Below are positions 50,300-58,821 of a stretch of DNA of 64,000 nucleotides, piece after piece. This DNA comes from CAVUMR01 sp963742715 (lineage in GTDB: Bacteria; Actinomycetota; Actinomycetes; Mycobacteriales; Micromonosporaceae). The notes under the pieces are model-generated. The model was given only the letters and a program-made list of their open reading frames with translations. It ran no database searches and had not been told where the DNA came from. The translations under genes and the position numbers were made by a program. Within the stretch, counting starts at the first letter, position 1. Each line of letters begins with the position of its first letter. The DNA lies in NCBI GenBank assembly GCA_963742715.1, contig CAVUMR010000002.1, positions 682,001-746,000 of the forward strand. The letters are read 5' to 3'.

Positions 50300-50947
50300 T
50301 CAGCCCGGCCGTACCCCATAGTCTCCGAACCCGTGTTCGAGGGCCGCGAGCGCCGTGCGGACCTGGGCGCGGGTGGCGCGGGCGATGGTCGCGTTGGACG
50401 CGCCGGCGAGGCTCCGGCGGCGGACCAGGTCGACGACGGCCCGGTGGACTCCCATCAGCGCGTTCGCCACCACCCATGGCAGCACGTCGCCGTCCCGGGC
50501 GCCGGTGTCGGCGGCGAGCAGCGTGGCGAGCGAAGCGGTGTGGCGCGCGAAGACCTGTTGCTCGCGGAGTAGCAGCGCCGGGCTGTCGGTGATCATCCGG
50601 TTGACCGTGCGGAGTTGCGCTGTCGCTTCCGGCCGGGCGAGCAGCCCGGTGATGCTGAACAGGAACCGACTGAACGCGGCGAGCACGGACTCGCCGGGCT
50701 TGCGCTCGCGTACCGCCGTGAGCAGCGCGGTCTCGAACGACTCGAGCCGGCCGTAGACGAGGTCCTCTTTGGTGGGGAAGTAGTTGTACACGGTCTTCTC
50801 GGCGACGTCGGCCGCCTGCGCGATCTCCACGACGGTGACCGCGTCGAACCCGCGGGCGAGAAACAGGCGCATGGCGGCATCGGCGATCTGCTGCCGGGTG
50901 CGCTCCTTCTTGCGTTCCCGGAGCCCGACCTGCTGGTCCTCGGCCAC
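50300..50947 (-). CDS. TetR-family transcriptional regulator
   Basis: 215 residues from a GTG. The N-terminal DNA-binding domain RERKKERTRQQIADAAMRLFLARGFDAVTVVEIAQAADVAEKTVYNYFPTKEDLV is canonical. The C-terminal helical ligand domain is intact. An about 230-bp non-coding stretch to the divergent LigD-type gene should hold its operator, with TATAGATTTA at about 51045 as the most AT-rich site. Confidence 0.93.
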   Translation of the reverse strand: MAEDQQVGLRERKKERTRQQIADAAMRLFLARGFDAVTVVEIAQAADVAEKTVYNYFPTKEDLVYGRLESFETALLTAVRERKPGESVLAAFSRFLFSITGLLARPEATAQLRTVNRMITDSPALLLREQQVFARHTASLATLLAADTGARDGDVLPWVVANALMGVHRAVVDLVRRRSLAGASNATIARATRAQVRTALAALEHGFGDYGVRPG

Positions 50948-51182
50948 CCCACCACCTGCCCGTATCGAGCGAAGCCTACTGAGTCGGTCCGGCCGGGCGG
51001 GGCTTGCCGGCGGCGAGGGCTTGGCGGTGTTCGTACAGTGACTATAGATTTACTGTGCCTGGAGCCTGAGCATGACAGTCATCTCCGATGGGCGCGGTCA
51101 GCTGCGTCGGGGCCGGTGGCTGAGCCGCCGAGGGGGAGGCTCAGCGCCGGCATGACCGGTGTGGACCGCTTACCGTGTGGGC

Positions 51183-52403
51183 GTGGCGAAGAAGTCGCAT
51201 GTCCTGGAGCTCGCCGGTCAAGAGGTGACCATCACCAATCCGGACAAGCTCGTCTTTCCGGAGGGCGGTCACACCAAGCTCGACCTGGTGCACTACTACC
51301 TGGCCGTGGCCGAGGGTGCGCTGCGCGGGGTGGACGGCCGGCCGATGATCCTCAAACGGTTCGTCAAGGGCATCGACGAAGAGGCGTTCTTCCAGAAGCG
51401 CGCGCCGACCAACCGGCCGGAGTGGATCGAGGTCGTCGAGCTGCGCTACCCGTCCGGTCGTACGGCCGACGAGGTCGTGGTCCGGGACGAGGCACAGCTG
51501 GCCTGGGTGGTGAACCTCGGCTGCCTGGACCTGAACCCGCATCCGGTACAGGCCGAGGACCTGGAGCACCCGGACGAGCTGCGGATCGATCTGGACCCGG
51601 TGCCCGGCGTCGACTGGAAGCAGATCGTGGACGTCGCGCTGGTGGTACGCGAGGTGCTCGCCGATCACGAGCTGACCGGCTGGCCGAAGACCTCCGGCTC
51701 GCGCGGCTTCCACATCTACGCGCGGATCCACCCGCGCTGGACGTACCGGGAGGTGCGGCTCGCCGCCGAGACGGTCGCGCGGGAGGTGGAGAACCGGGCG
51801 CCCGACCTCGCCACCAGTCGATGGTGGAAGGAGGAGCGGCACGGTGTGTTCGTCGACTTCAACCAGAACGCGAAGGACCACACGGTCGCCTCGGCGTACT
51901 CGGTACGGCCGACCGCCGACGCGCGGGTTTCCACGCCGTTGAGCTGGGCGGAGGTACCGGACTGCCGGCCGGAGCGGTACACCCTGCCGGCCGTGCTCGA
52001 CCGGTACCGCGACCTCGGCGATCCGTGGGACGGCATCGACGCCGTGCCGGGGTCGCTGGACGCACTGCTCGGGCTGGCCAAGCGACTCGGGCCGGCGGAG
52101 AAGCCGCCGAAGGGCACCGGCCGTCGGCAGCAGACGATGCCGGTGATCGAGATCGCGCGGGCCAAGACGAAGGCCGAGGCGCTCGATGGTCTCGAGCGGT
52201 GGCACACCCGGCACCCCACCGTGCGGGGCCACCTCGAACCGGCGGACACGCTGGTCGACGGGATGCGCGGCCGCAGCTCGCTCTGGTACCGGATCAGGAT
52301 CAACCTCCAGCACGTACCCGAGGGCGAGCGGCCGCCGCAGGAGCCGCTGGAGATCGACTACGATCCCTGGGCCGATACCCCGTGGGCGCGTGACAGCGAC
52401 TGA
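51183..52403 (+). CDS. Stand-alone LigD-type polymerase/primase domain protein
   Basis: 406 residues from the GTG at 51183 (VAKKSHVLELAGQEV). It is the archaeo-eukaryotic primase-type polymerase of NHEJ: KLVFPEGGHTKLDLVHYYLAVAEGALRGVDGRPMILKRFVKG, the metal motif RIDLDPVPG, TSGSRGFHIYARI and FVDFNQNAKDHTVASAYSVRP. The C-terminus has an extra segment (about 300-406). Family members fill gaps and add nucleotides in double-strand break repair, usually with Ku and LigD ligase. Neither partner is in this window. Confidence 0.88.
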   Translation: MAKKSHVLELAGQEVTITNPDKLVFPEGGHTKLDLVHYYLAVAEGALRGVDGRPMILKRFVKGIDEEAFFQKRAPTNRPEWIEVVELRYPSGRTADEVVVRDEAQLAWVVNLGCLDLNPHPVQAEDLEHPDELRIDLDPVPGVDWKQIVDVALVVREVLADHELTGWPKTSGSRGFHIYARIHPRWTYREVRLAAETVAREVENRAPDLATSRWWKEERHGVFVDFNQNAKDHTVASAYSVRPTADARVSTPLSWAEVPDCRPERYTLPAVLDRYRDLGDPWDGIDAVPGSLDALLGLAKRLGPAEKPPKGTGRRQQTMPVIEIARAKTKAEALDGLERWHTRHPTVRGHLEPADTLVDGMRGRSSLWYRIRINLQHVPEGERPPQEPLEIDYDPWADTPWARDSD

Positions 52404-52492
52404 GCCGCTGTCGGATTCACGTCCCCGGTAGTGAACCGGACACCGGTGCGCGGCGTGCGCTCTACCGTGATGACGCTGACGCCGGAGGTGTC

Positions 52493-53149
52493 ATGAAGAT
52501 CAAGGGCCCCTACCTGACCTTGGCCGCTGGCGTGGTACTCGCCGCGGTGCTCGGCACCCTCAGCGCGACCGCCGCCGCGGACGACAAGAAGGCGTCCACC
52601 CCGGCAGCGGTCGCCACCGAGGTGGCCGCCACCCCCAGCGCCACCCCGAGCAGCCCGGCACCGACGCCGGCGCGCGCGGTACAGGCGACCTACGCGGGCA
52701 CAGTCGTCGGGAGTACCGCCACGGTCGCGATCGCGGTACGGGGCGACACGGCGGTCGCGTACTTCTGCGACGGCCGGCGCATCGAGGCCTGGCTGCGCGG
52801 TACCGCCGGCGCCGGTCAACTCTCGCTGGCCGGTACCGCTGGGAAGCTCACCGGTACCTACGACGAGCGGGTGGCTCGCGGCACCGTGACCGCGGGCGGC
52901 CGGAGCTGGAGCTTCGCCGTACCGGTGGTGCACGCGCCATCCGGGTTGTACCGGGCCACCGCGCAGGTACGCGGCGCACGGGTCGTCGCCGGCTGGATCG
53001 TGCTGCCGAACGGCCGGCAGGTCGGTGTGTTCACCACCAACGGCGGTACGCCCACCCCGGTACCGCGGCTGCGTACCGAGACCGGGACCGCCACCGTGAA
53101 CGGTGCTCCGTTGACCGCCGCCGCGGTGGACGGGTCCACCGGGTTCTGA
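52493..53149 (+). CDS. Exported protein of unknown function
   Basis: 218 residues, ATG behind GGAGG. A signal peptide (YLTLAAGVVLAAVLGTLSATAAA) is followed by an Ala/Thr/Pro-rich linker and a beta-rich domain with TYAGTVVGSTATVAIAVRGDTAVAYFCDG and LTGTYDERVARGTVTAGGRSWSFAVP. Only one Cys lies in the mature part. No family is recognised. Together with the next two genes it may form an exported redox group, because all three are closely spaced on one strand. Confidence 0.78.
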   Translation: MKIKGPYLTLAAGVVLAAVLGTLSATAAADDKKASTPAAVATEVAATPSATPSSPAPTPARAVQATYAGTVVGSTATVAIAVRGDTAVAYFCDGRRIEAWLRGTAGAGQLSLAGTAGKLTGTYDERVARGTVTAGGRSWSFAVPVVHAPSGLYRATAQVRGARVVAGWIVLPNGRQVGVFTTNGGTPTPVPRLRTETGTATVNGAPLTAAAVDGSTGF

Positions 53150-53204
53150 CCTTCGTGCCACCCGTCCCTGTGCCAATCCACTCGCGAGGGCAGGAGCTGT
53201 ACCG

Positions 53205-53837
53205 ATGACCTCCCAACCCGTACCCCCGCCGCTGCGTGCGTCCGGGCGGGCGGCCGTGCCCGGCCCGTTCGCGGGCGTGACGGAACCGGACAGCCGGGAC
53301 GTGTCCACCGGCACGATGGGCCTGGTCGCGATCCTGATCGTCGGCGCGGCGGTGTCGGTCGCCCTCGGCGTCTACGGCCGGTTGCACGATCCGACCGGCA
53401 TCGCGGTGAGCCTGGCCGGCTTCTCCAGCCCGCAGACGGTCAAGGTCTGGCTGGCCTCCGCCGCGACCCTGTTCGCGCTGGTACAGGTGGTCTCCGCGCT
53501 GGCGATGTTCGGCCGGCTGCCCGGGGTCACGGCGCCGGCCTGGACCGGCCTGGTACACCGCTGGTCCGGGCGGGTGGCGTTCCTGCTCACGGTTCCGGTG
53601 GCGGTGCACTGCCTGTACGCGCTGGGCTTCCAGTCCGCCAGCGCCCGGGTGCTGGCGCACTCGCTGCTCGGTACCGCGTTCTTCGGCGCGTTCACGATGA
53701 AGATGTTGGTGCTGCCCCGGCGTGGCGTACCCGGCTGGGTGTTGCCGGTCGTCGGTAGCGTCGTCTTCACGGTTCTGGTCGGGCTCTGGTTGACCTCGTC
53801 GCTGTGGTTCTTCACCACCTTCGGCGTACACCGGTGA
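53205..53837 (+). CDS. DUF6529-like membrane protein
   Basis: 210 residues. Four to five membrane helices: LVAILIVGAAVSVALGVYG, LASAATLFALVQVVSALAMFG, FLLTVPVAVHCLYALGF, LLGTAFFGAFTMKMLVL and WVLPVVGSVVFTVLVGLW. His residues within helices (VHRWSGRVAFLLTVPVAVHC, LAHSLLG) suggest a cytochrome b561-like haem site. Its 3' end abuts the Rieske gene (15 bp to the ATG). The pair probably forms a membrane electron-transfer unit (inference). Confidence 0.75.
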   Translation: MTSQPVPPPLRASGRAAVPGPFAGVTEPDSRDVSTGTMGLVAILIVGAAVSVALGVYGRLHDPTGIAVSLAGFSSPQTVKVWLASAATLFALVQVVSALAMFGRLPGVTAPAWTGLVHRWSGRVAFLLTVPVAVHCLYALGFQSASARVLAHSLLGTAFFGAFTMKMLVLPRRGVPGWVLPVVGSVVFTVLVGLWLTSSLWFFTTFGVHR

Positions 53838-53851
53838 GGGAGGACGACTCG

Positions 53852-54310
53852 ATGGTTGCCCAGGAATCCAGCGGCCTGTCGCGGCGTGGCCTGCTCGCCA
53901 CCACCGCGGCCGCGGGTGCCGCCGGTGCGGTGGTGGCGGTGACCGGCTGCAGCACGTACGGCGGGTCCGACGACACCCCGGCGGTCGCCACGCCGGGCGG
54001 CAGCGCGAAAGCCGGTGCCGGTGGCGGCACGTTGGCGCAGGTCAGCGACATACCGGTGGGCGGCGGCAAGATCTTCACCGCCCAGCGCGTGGTCGTCACG
54101 CAACCCGAGGCCGGCACCATCAAGGCGTTCTCCGCGACGTGTACGCACCAGGGCTGTCAGGTGACCAGCGTCCGCGAAGGCACCATCAACTGCCCGTGCC
54201 ACGGCAGCCAGTACAAGATCGCGGACGGGAGTGTGGCGAGCGGCCCGGCGCCGGCGCCGCTGCCCGCGGTACAGGTGACCGTGGAGGGCACCGCGATCAC
54301 GCTGGCCTGA
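53852..54310 (+). CDS. Tat-exported Rieske [2Fe-2S] protein
   Basis: 152 residues from the ATG at 53852, with GGGAGG at 53839-53844. The twin-arginine leader SRRGLLATTAAAGAAGAVVAVTGC could also be a lipobox (VTGC). The Rieske motifs CTHQGC and CPCHGSQY are complete: two Cys and two His for the cluster. It ends with a normal beta strand VQVTVEGTAITLA. Its proximity to the DUF6529-like protein suggests a shared redox role at the membrane. Confidence 0.92.
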   Translation: MVAQESSGLSRRGLLATTAAAGAAGAVVAVTGCSTYGGSDDTPAVATPGGSAKAGAGGGTLAQVSDIPVGGGKIFTAQRVVVTQPEAGTIKAFSATCTHQGCQVTSVREGTINCPCHGSQYKIADGSVASGPAPAPLPAVQVTVEGTAITLA

Positions 54311-54493
54311 CGCGCGGCCTCATCGGTCCTTCCCGGGTGTCTGCCCAGGTCAACCCGGCCCGGCCGGGGGAATCCGCGCGGGCTTCGGACGTCACGCGCG
54401 GCGGTTCGCCGTCCGGGTGAGGACGAGCTGACGTCGATGTGAAGCAACCGGTTGATTGGCTGGGCGCCCAGGCGATCCCGGTAGGTGAATTCG

Positions 54494-55186
54494 ATGTTGC
54501 GGCTCTCGGTGGCGCACGATCCCAGTCTCTGCGTGGAAGGTCTCCCGGCGGCGTTGCGGGCGCGCGGCCTGGTCGTCGCCGGCGGGGAGCCCTCGGACGG
54601 CGGGCCTCCGGACGGCGGGCCCCCGGACGGCGGGCACCCGGACGGCGAGGCGGATCCGCGGTCGACAACGCTGCTGGTCACCGTGGCGTCCGACCAGGCT
54701 TCCGATCAGCCATCCGGGCACGCGACGTCCGGACCCGCGCCGGTCGGGCACGGCGCTTCCGAGCACCCGCCGGTCGCGCGGCTGGCTGATGCGCTGTCGG
54801 CGATCGCGTACACGACCGGCGTCGTCAGCGTCACCGCGACCGTGGCGCCGCCGGCGCCTGGCCCTGCACCGGCGGACGACCCGTTGTCGCCGCGCGAGCG
54901 GCAGGTCATCGACCGGATCGCGCAGGGACTGACCCATGCGCAGATCGCGCTCCGGCTCGGCATCAGCCCGCACACGGTCGACACGTACATCCGGAGGATC
55001 CGTTCCAAGCTCCAGCTCGGCAACAAGGCCGAACTCGCCCGCGCCGCGGTGCTCGGCGCTCCGGTGGTCGGCCCGGCTCCGCTTCGCGGTACCGGTCGAC
55101 CCGAGAGCTGGTCGAGTCGCCCGGACGGCCGTGTGGGGGACTCCGGTGAGCCGGCCGGCGTGAGCGCCCGCCGCGGCAGCGGCTGA
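54494..55186 (+). CDS. LuxR-type HTH regulator with low-complexity spacer
   Basis: 230 residues from the ATG at 54494 (GGTAGG upstream; a GTG at 54485 is possible). LSPRERQVIDRIAQGLTHAQIALRLGISPHTVDTYIRRIRSKLQLGNKAELARAA is a full LuxR HTH. The N-terminal part is not a recognisable receiver. It contains an acidic Gly/Pro repeat (GGPPDGGPPDGGHPDG). It lies 70 bp before the second SARP regulator and may be in its operon. Confidence 0.85.
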   Translation: MLRLSVAHDPSLCVEGLPAALRARGLVVAGGEPSDGGPPDGGPPDGGHPDGEADPRSTTLLVTVASDQASDQPSGHATSGPAPVGHGASEHPPVARLADALSAIAYTTGVVSVTATVAPPAPGPAPADDPLSPRERQVIDRIAQGLTHAQIALRLGISPHTVDTYIRRIRSKLQLGNKAELARAAVLGAPVVGPAPLRGTGRPESWSSRPDGRVGDSGEPAGVSARRGSG

Positions 55187-55256
55187 CCGCCGCGAGTGTC
55201 GCAGGGCCATTTTGCTCGGCACCTTCCCGCCAGGGAGGATGTCGGCAAGGAGGCTC

Positions 55257-58200
55257 ATGCGGTTTCTCGTGCTCGGCCCGGTCGAGATGGAGATGGACGG
55301 CCGGCCGGTCCGGCTCGCCGGCGGCCGCAGCCGGGCCATGCTCGCGACCCTGCTGTTGAACTCCGGCCGGGTCTGCCCCGCTGACCAGCTCATCGACGCG
55401 ATCTGGGGTACCGACCCGCCGGCCACCGCCTCCGCCCAGCTGCACATCGTGGCGTCGAGGCTGCGCGCCGCGCTCGCGGCCGCCGGATGCCCGGCGGAGG
55501 AGAACGTGGCCACCCGCAGCCCCGGGTACCTGCTGCCCCTCGGTACCTCCCGGTGCGACCTGCACGAGTTCCGCGCGCTGGCCACGCGGGCGGCGGACGA
55601 GGCCCGGACCGGCGGCTGGGCCGCGGCCCGCGACGCGTACCGCTCCGCACTCGCCCTGTGGCGCGGTCCGGCCTGCCTGGACGTGACCGCACCGGGAGTG
55701 GTGGCCGTGGCCGAGCGGCTCAACCAGGAGCGCGTCGCGGTCGCCGAGCGCAGCCTCGCCACGGCTCTGCTCGTCGGCGCGTGTGACGAGGTACTGCTCG
55801 AGGCCGGCCAGCTGATCGCGGCGGACCCGCTGCGTGAGCGGGCGCACTACCTGTTGATCACGGCGTACGCGCTGGCCGACCGTACCGGTGACGCGCTGGC
55901 CGCGTACCAGGCTGCCCGACAGACCCTGGCCACCGAACTCGGCATCGACCCGGGGGAGGAGCTCCGCGGGCTCGAGCGCGCCGTACTGTGCCGGGAACTC
56001 GACCCGGTACACGAGGTACTGCGCGCCTGGGCCGGCGCCGGCGACCCGGGTGCCCCGGCAACCGGTGCCGCGGTACGACCGGGGACGGGGCTGTCCCGGG
56101 TGCCGCCGTACGAGCTGCCGGCCGAGATACCGGACTTCGTGGGTCGGCGGGAGGAACTGGCCCAACTGGAGAAGCTGCTGACCGCGGCTGGCGGTGCGGC
56201 GGCCGGCGCCTCGACTCCGGCGATCGTGTCCATCTCCGGGCTCGGCGGCGTGGGCAAGACCGCGCTGGCGGTACGCGCCGCCCGCTGGGCCCGCACGCAC
56301 TTTCCGGACGGCTGCCTGTTCACCTCGATGGACGGAGCCCAGCACACCCCGCGTGACCCGTACGCCGTGCTCGGCTCGCTGCTGCGCTCGCTCGGCCTGC
56401 CCGGCCCGGCGGTGCCGGACGATCCGGACGCCCGGCTCGGCCTGTACCGGTCGATGATCAGTGACCGGCGGATCCTGGTCGTGATCGACGACGCCGTGGA
56501 CGAGCGGCAGGTACGACCGCTGCTGCCCACGTCCGGTGGCTCGGCCGCGGTGGTGACGAGCAGGCGTTCCCTCACCGGACTGGACGGCGCGGCGCTGATC
56601 TCCCTCGACGTGTTGTACCCGGCCGAGGGAGCGGAACTGCTGGCCCGCCTGGTGCGGCGCGACTGGCGGTACGACGAGCAGTCCACGGTCGACCGCCTGG
56701 TCAAGCTGTGCGGCTCCCATCCGCTGGCCATCCGGGTGGTGGGCGCCCGCCTCAGCCAGCGGGAGGACCTGTCGCTGGCCCGGATGGCGCAGCGGCTCGC
56801 GGACGAACAGAGCCGGCTCGGTGAGCTCAGCGCTGGCGACCGGAGTGTCCGGGCCTGTCTCGCGGACAGCTACCGCCGGCTGGAGGCGCCGGCCTCGGCA
56901 CTGCTGCGGTTGGCCGGGACGCTGCCGGTGGGCACGTTTCCGCTCTGGCTCGCCGCCGCCCTGATCGACGCCACCCCGGGTCAGGCCGAGCGCATCATCG
57001 ACCAGCTGGTCGACGCGCAACTGGTGCAGGTACGGCAGGACCCGATGGACGGCTCGCCGCGGTACGTCCTGCACGATCTGGTCCGCCTGTTCGCGGCCGA
57101 GCGACATGCCAAGCAGGACCCGCCCGAGCTGCGGTCGGCCGCGTTGCGCCGCGCGTACAGCTGCCTGTTGTGGCTGGCCAGTACGGCTGACAGCAAGTTG
57201 CCGGGGACGATGTACCCGCTCCCGGAACGGGGCGCGCCGCCGGTGCCGTGGCTGCCGGACGAGCCGACCGTCAACGCGTTGGTCGACCGGCGGAACGGCA
57301 CCGGGCCGGTCATCCACGAGTCGACCGGTTTACCCGCCGTCGATCCCGCCGGCTGGTTCGAGCGGGAGCGTCCGCTGCTCACCGCTGCGGTACGGCACGC
57401 GGGCGAGCTGGGCTGGCCCGACCTGGCCTGGCGCCTCGCCGCGGCCGGTACGAACGCCGCGGATCTCAACTGCTGGCTGGAGGAGTGGATCGCGGTCGTC
57501 GGCTCGGTGTCCGCCGCCGGGCCAGGCGGTGCGGTGGACCCGGCCGCGGACGCTGCCCTGCTACTCAGCCGCGGCATCCTGCTCCGGGCCCAGGGGCACA
57601 GCGAGCTGGCGTTGCCGCTGCTGCGGCGGGCGCGGCTGCGGTACCGGCAGCTGGGCGACCGGCACCGGGCAGCCGTCGCCGCCACCGAGGCCGGCAGCGG
57701 GTCCCGGTCGCTCGGTCGGCCCCGGCTCGCCCGGGCGTTCTTCGACTGGGCCGGCGCCCGGTTCGCCGAGATCGGCGGCGCCCCGCAGGAAGGCTGGGTA
57801 CATCTGGGCCGGGCCAACCTGCTGCTCGAGTACGACACCGATCGCGCCGGAACCATGCGCGGGTACGAGCGTGCGCTGGTGGTGCTGCGGCGTGCCGGGG
57901 ACCGGCGCGGGGAGGCGAACGTCCTCGGCTGCATCGGGTCGCTGCTGGTCCGGGACTACCAGCCGGAGGAGGCGATCGGGTATCTCGAGGCGTCGGTCGC
58001 CATGTTCACCGCGATCGGCGACATCGTGAACCGGTCGATGGCCGAGACCGTGCTGGCCCGGGCCTGGCTGCGTACCGGTCGGGTCGAGCAGGCCGCCGAG
58101 CTGGCCAGCGAGCTGATCCGTACGTTGACCGAAGTCCGGCACGAGCGCGGCGAGGCGATAGCTCTCCTCGTGTACGGCGAGGTGCGGGTGGCCCAGGGGC

Positions 58201-58427
58201 GTCCGGTCGAGGCGGTGGAGATCTTCCGCCGCGCGGTGGAGATCGACCGGCGGCTCGGCATCCCGACGAGTGTGGCGTACGGGCTGTTCCACCTGGCGAA
58301 GGCGCATGTCGCGGCCGGGGACCTGGATGCCGGTCACCGGTACGGGGAGGAGTCGATGGCGCTGTACGCCGAGCAGGGCGACGCGTTCGTCGAGAACGTC
58401 CGGAGCTGGCTCGCCGAGCTGCCCTGA
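55257..58427 (+). CDS. Second AfsR/SARP-type regulator: winged helix, BTAD, NB-ARC, TPR
   Basis: 1056 residues from the ATG at 55257, with AAGGAGG at 55248-55253. MRFLVLGPVEMEMDGRPVRLAGGRSRAMLATLLLNSGRVC is the OmpR-like winged helix, and the BTAD domain runs to about 255. The NB-ARC has FVGRREELAQLE, Walker A GLGGVGKT (about 328-335), ILVVIDDAVD, VVTSRRSL and a HPLAIRVVGARL motif. LHDLVRLFAAE is MHD-like. The rest is TPRs. It is related to the gene at 28933 but distinct. It ends close to a 39-residue peptide gene. The target is unknown. Confidence 0.9.
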   Translation: MRFLVLGPVEMEMDGRPVRLAGGRSRAMLATLLLNSGRVCPADQLIDAIWGTDPPATASAQLHIVASRLRAALAAAGCPAEENVATRSPGYLLPLGTSRCDLHEFRALATRAADEARTGGWAAARDAYRSALALWRGPACLDVTAPGVVAVAERLNQERVAVAERSLATALLVGACDEVLLEAGQLIAADPLRERAHYLLITAYALADRTGDALAAYQAARQTLATELGIDPGEELRGLERAVLCRELDPVHEVLRAWAGAGDPGAPATGAAVRPGTGLSRVPPYELPAEIPDFVGRREELAQLEKLLTAAGGAAAGASTPAIVSISGLGGVGKTALAVRAARWARTHFPDGCLFTSMDGAQHTPRDPYAVLGSLLRSLGLPGPAVPDDPDARLGLYRSMISDRRILVVIDDAVDERQVRPLLPTSGGSAAVVTSRRSLTGLDGAALISLDVLYPAEGAELLARLVRRDWRYDEQSTVDRLVKLCGSHPLAIRVVGARLSQREDLSLARMAQRLADEQSRLGELSAGDRSVRACLADSYRRLEAPASALLRLAGTLPVGTFPLWLAAALIDATPGQAERIIDQLVDAQLVQVRQDPMDGSPRYVLHDLVRLFAAERHAKQDPPELRSAALRRAYSCLLWLASTADSKLPGTMYPLPERGAPPVPWLPDEPTVNALVDRRNGTGPVIHESTGLPAVDPAGWFERERPLLTAAVRHAGELGWPDLAWRLAAAGTNAADLNCWLEEWIAVVGSVSAAGPGGAVDPAADAALLLSRGILLRAQGHSELALPLLRRARLRYRQLGDRHRAAVAATEAGSGSRSLGRPRLARAFFDWAGARFAEIGGAPQEGWVHLGRANLLLEYDTDRAGTMRGYERALVVLRRAGDRRGEANVLGCIGSLLVRDYQPEEAIGYLEASVAMFTAIGDIVNRSMAETVLARAWLRTGRVEQAAELASELIRTLTEVRHERGEAIALLVYGEVRVAQGRPVEAVEIFRRAVEIDRRLGIPTSVAYGLFHLAKAHVAAGDLDAGHRYGEESMALYAEQGDAFVENVRSWLAELP

Positions 58428-58612
58428 CGCGTCCGTGGGGTATCGCGGCCTGATCGACGGTCGCGTCCAGTCCGCGCCGGCCCGCGTCCCGTCCGCGCCC
58501 CGGCCGCTGGTAGCGCCGAGATAGGCGACGGATAGCCCGGGGCGTGAGGCTGACCTGACCGGCGCGCCTGTGCGGGCCGGTCTGGGGTTGGACGCACGTC
58601 CGGGAGGACTGA

Positions 58613-58732
58613 ATGAAGGTCGGCACGCGTGGTTCGTTCGGCCTGATGCCCGCCGTCACCACGACGGTGGTCGTTCCGGCCGTGTACGGCATGCCGACGG
58701 CGATAGCGGCGACGACGACGACGGCGGCGTGA
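58613..58732 (+). CDS. Possible 39-residue hydrophobic peptide
   Basis: ATG with GGGAGG (58602-58607) five bases upstream. MKVGTRGSFGLMPAVTTTVV has a positive start then a hydrophobic centre with PAVYGMPTAIAATTTTAA at the end, as in a short exported or membrane peptide. It follows the SARP gene by 185 bp. The ribosome site is good but there is no homology to judge by, so its reality is uncertain. Confidence 0.45.
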   Translation: MKVGTRGSFGLMPAVTTTVVVPAVYGMPTAIAATTTTAA

Positions 58733-58779
58733 CCAGCTGATCGACGGTCGCGGGGGCACCGGGGGTATCGGGGGAGTGT

Positions 58780-58813
58780 CCGGGGGCGGTGTTGGAGCCA
58801 GCACCGCCCCCGG
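58780..58813. terminator. Hairpin terminator
   Basis: CCGGGGGCGGTG and CACCGCCCCCGG form a 12-bp stem with a ten-base loop, between the peptide frame and the convergent aldehyde dehydrogenase. Confidence 0.7.
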
Positions 58814-58821
58814 TTCCACGA

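Larger units (their letters stand above)
58428..58821. other. Stretch between the second SARP gene and the aldehyde dehydrogenase
   Basis: Apart from the 39-residue reading frame (58613-58732) and a terminator (58780-58813) nothing is seen. Confidence 0.5.

Noticed and set aside
53804..53851. A longer N-terminus for the Rieske protein
   Set aside because: The ATG at 53852 has a well-spaced GGGAGG and a normal Tat leader; upstream codons belong to the end of the DUF6529-like gene.
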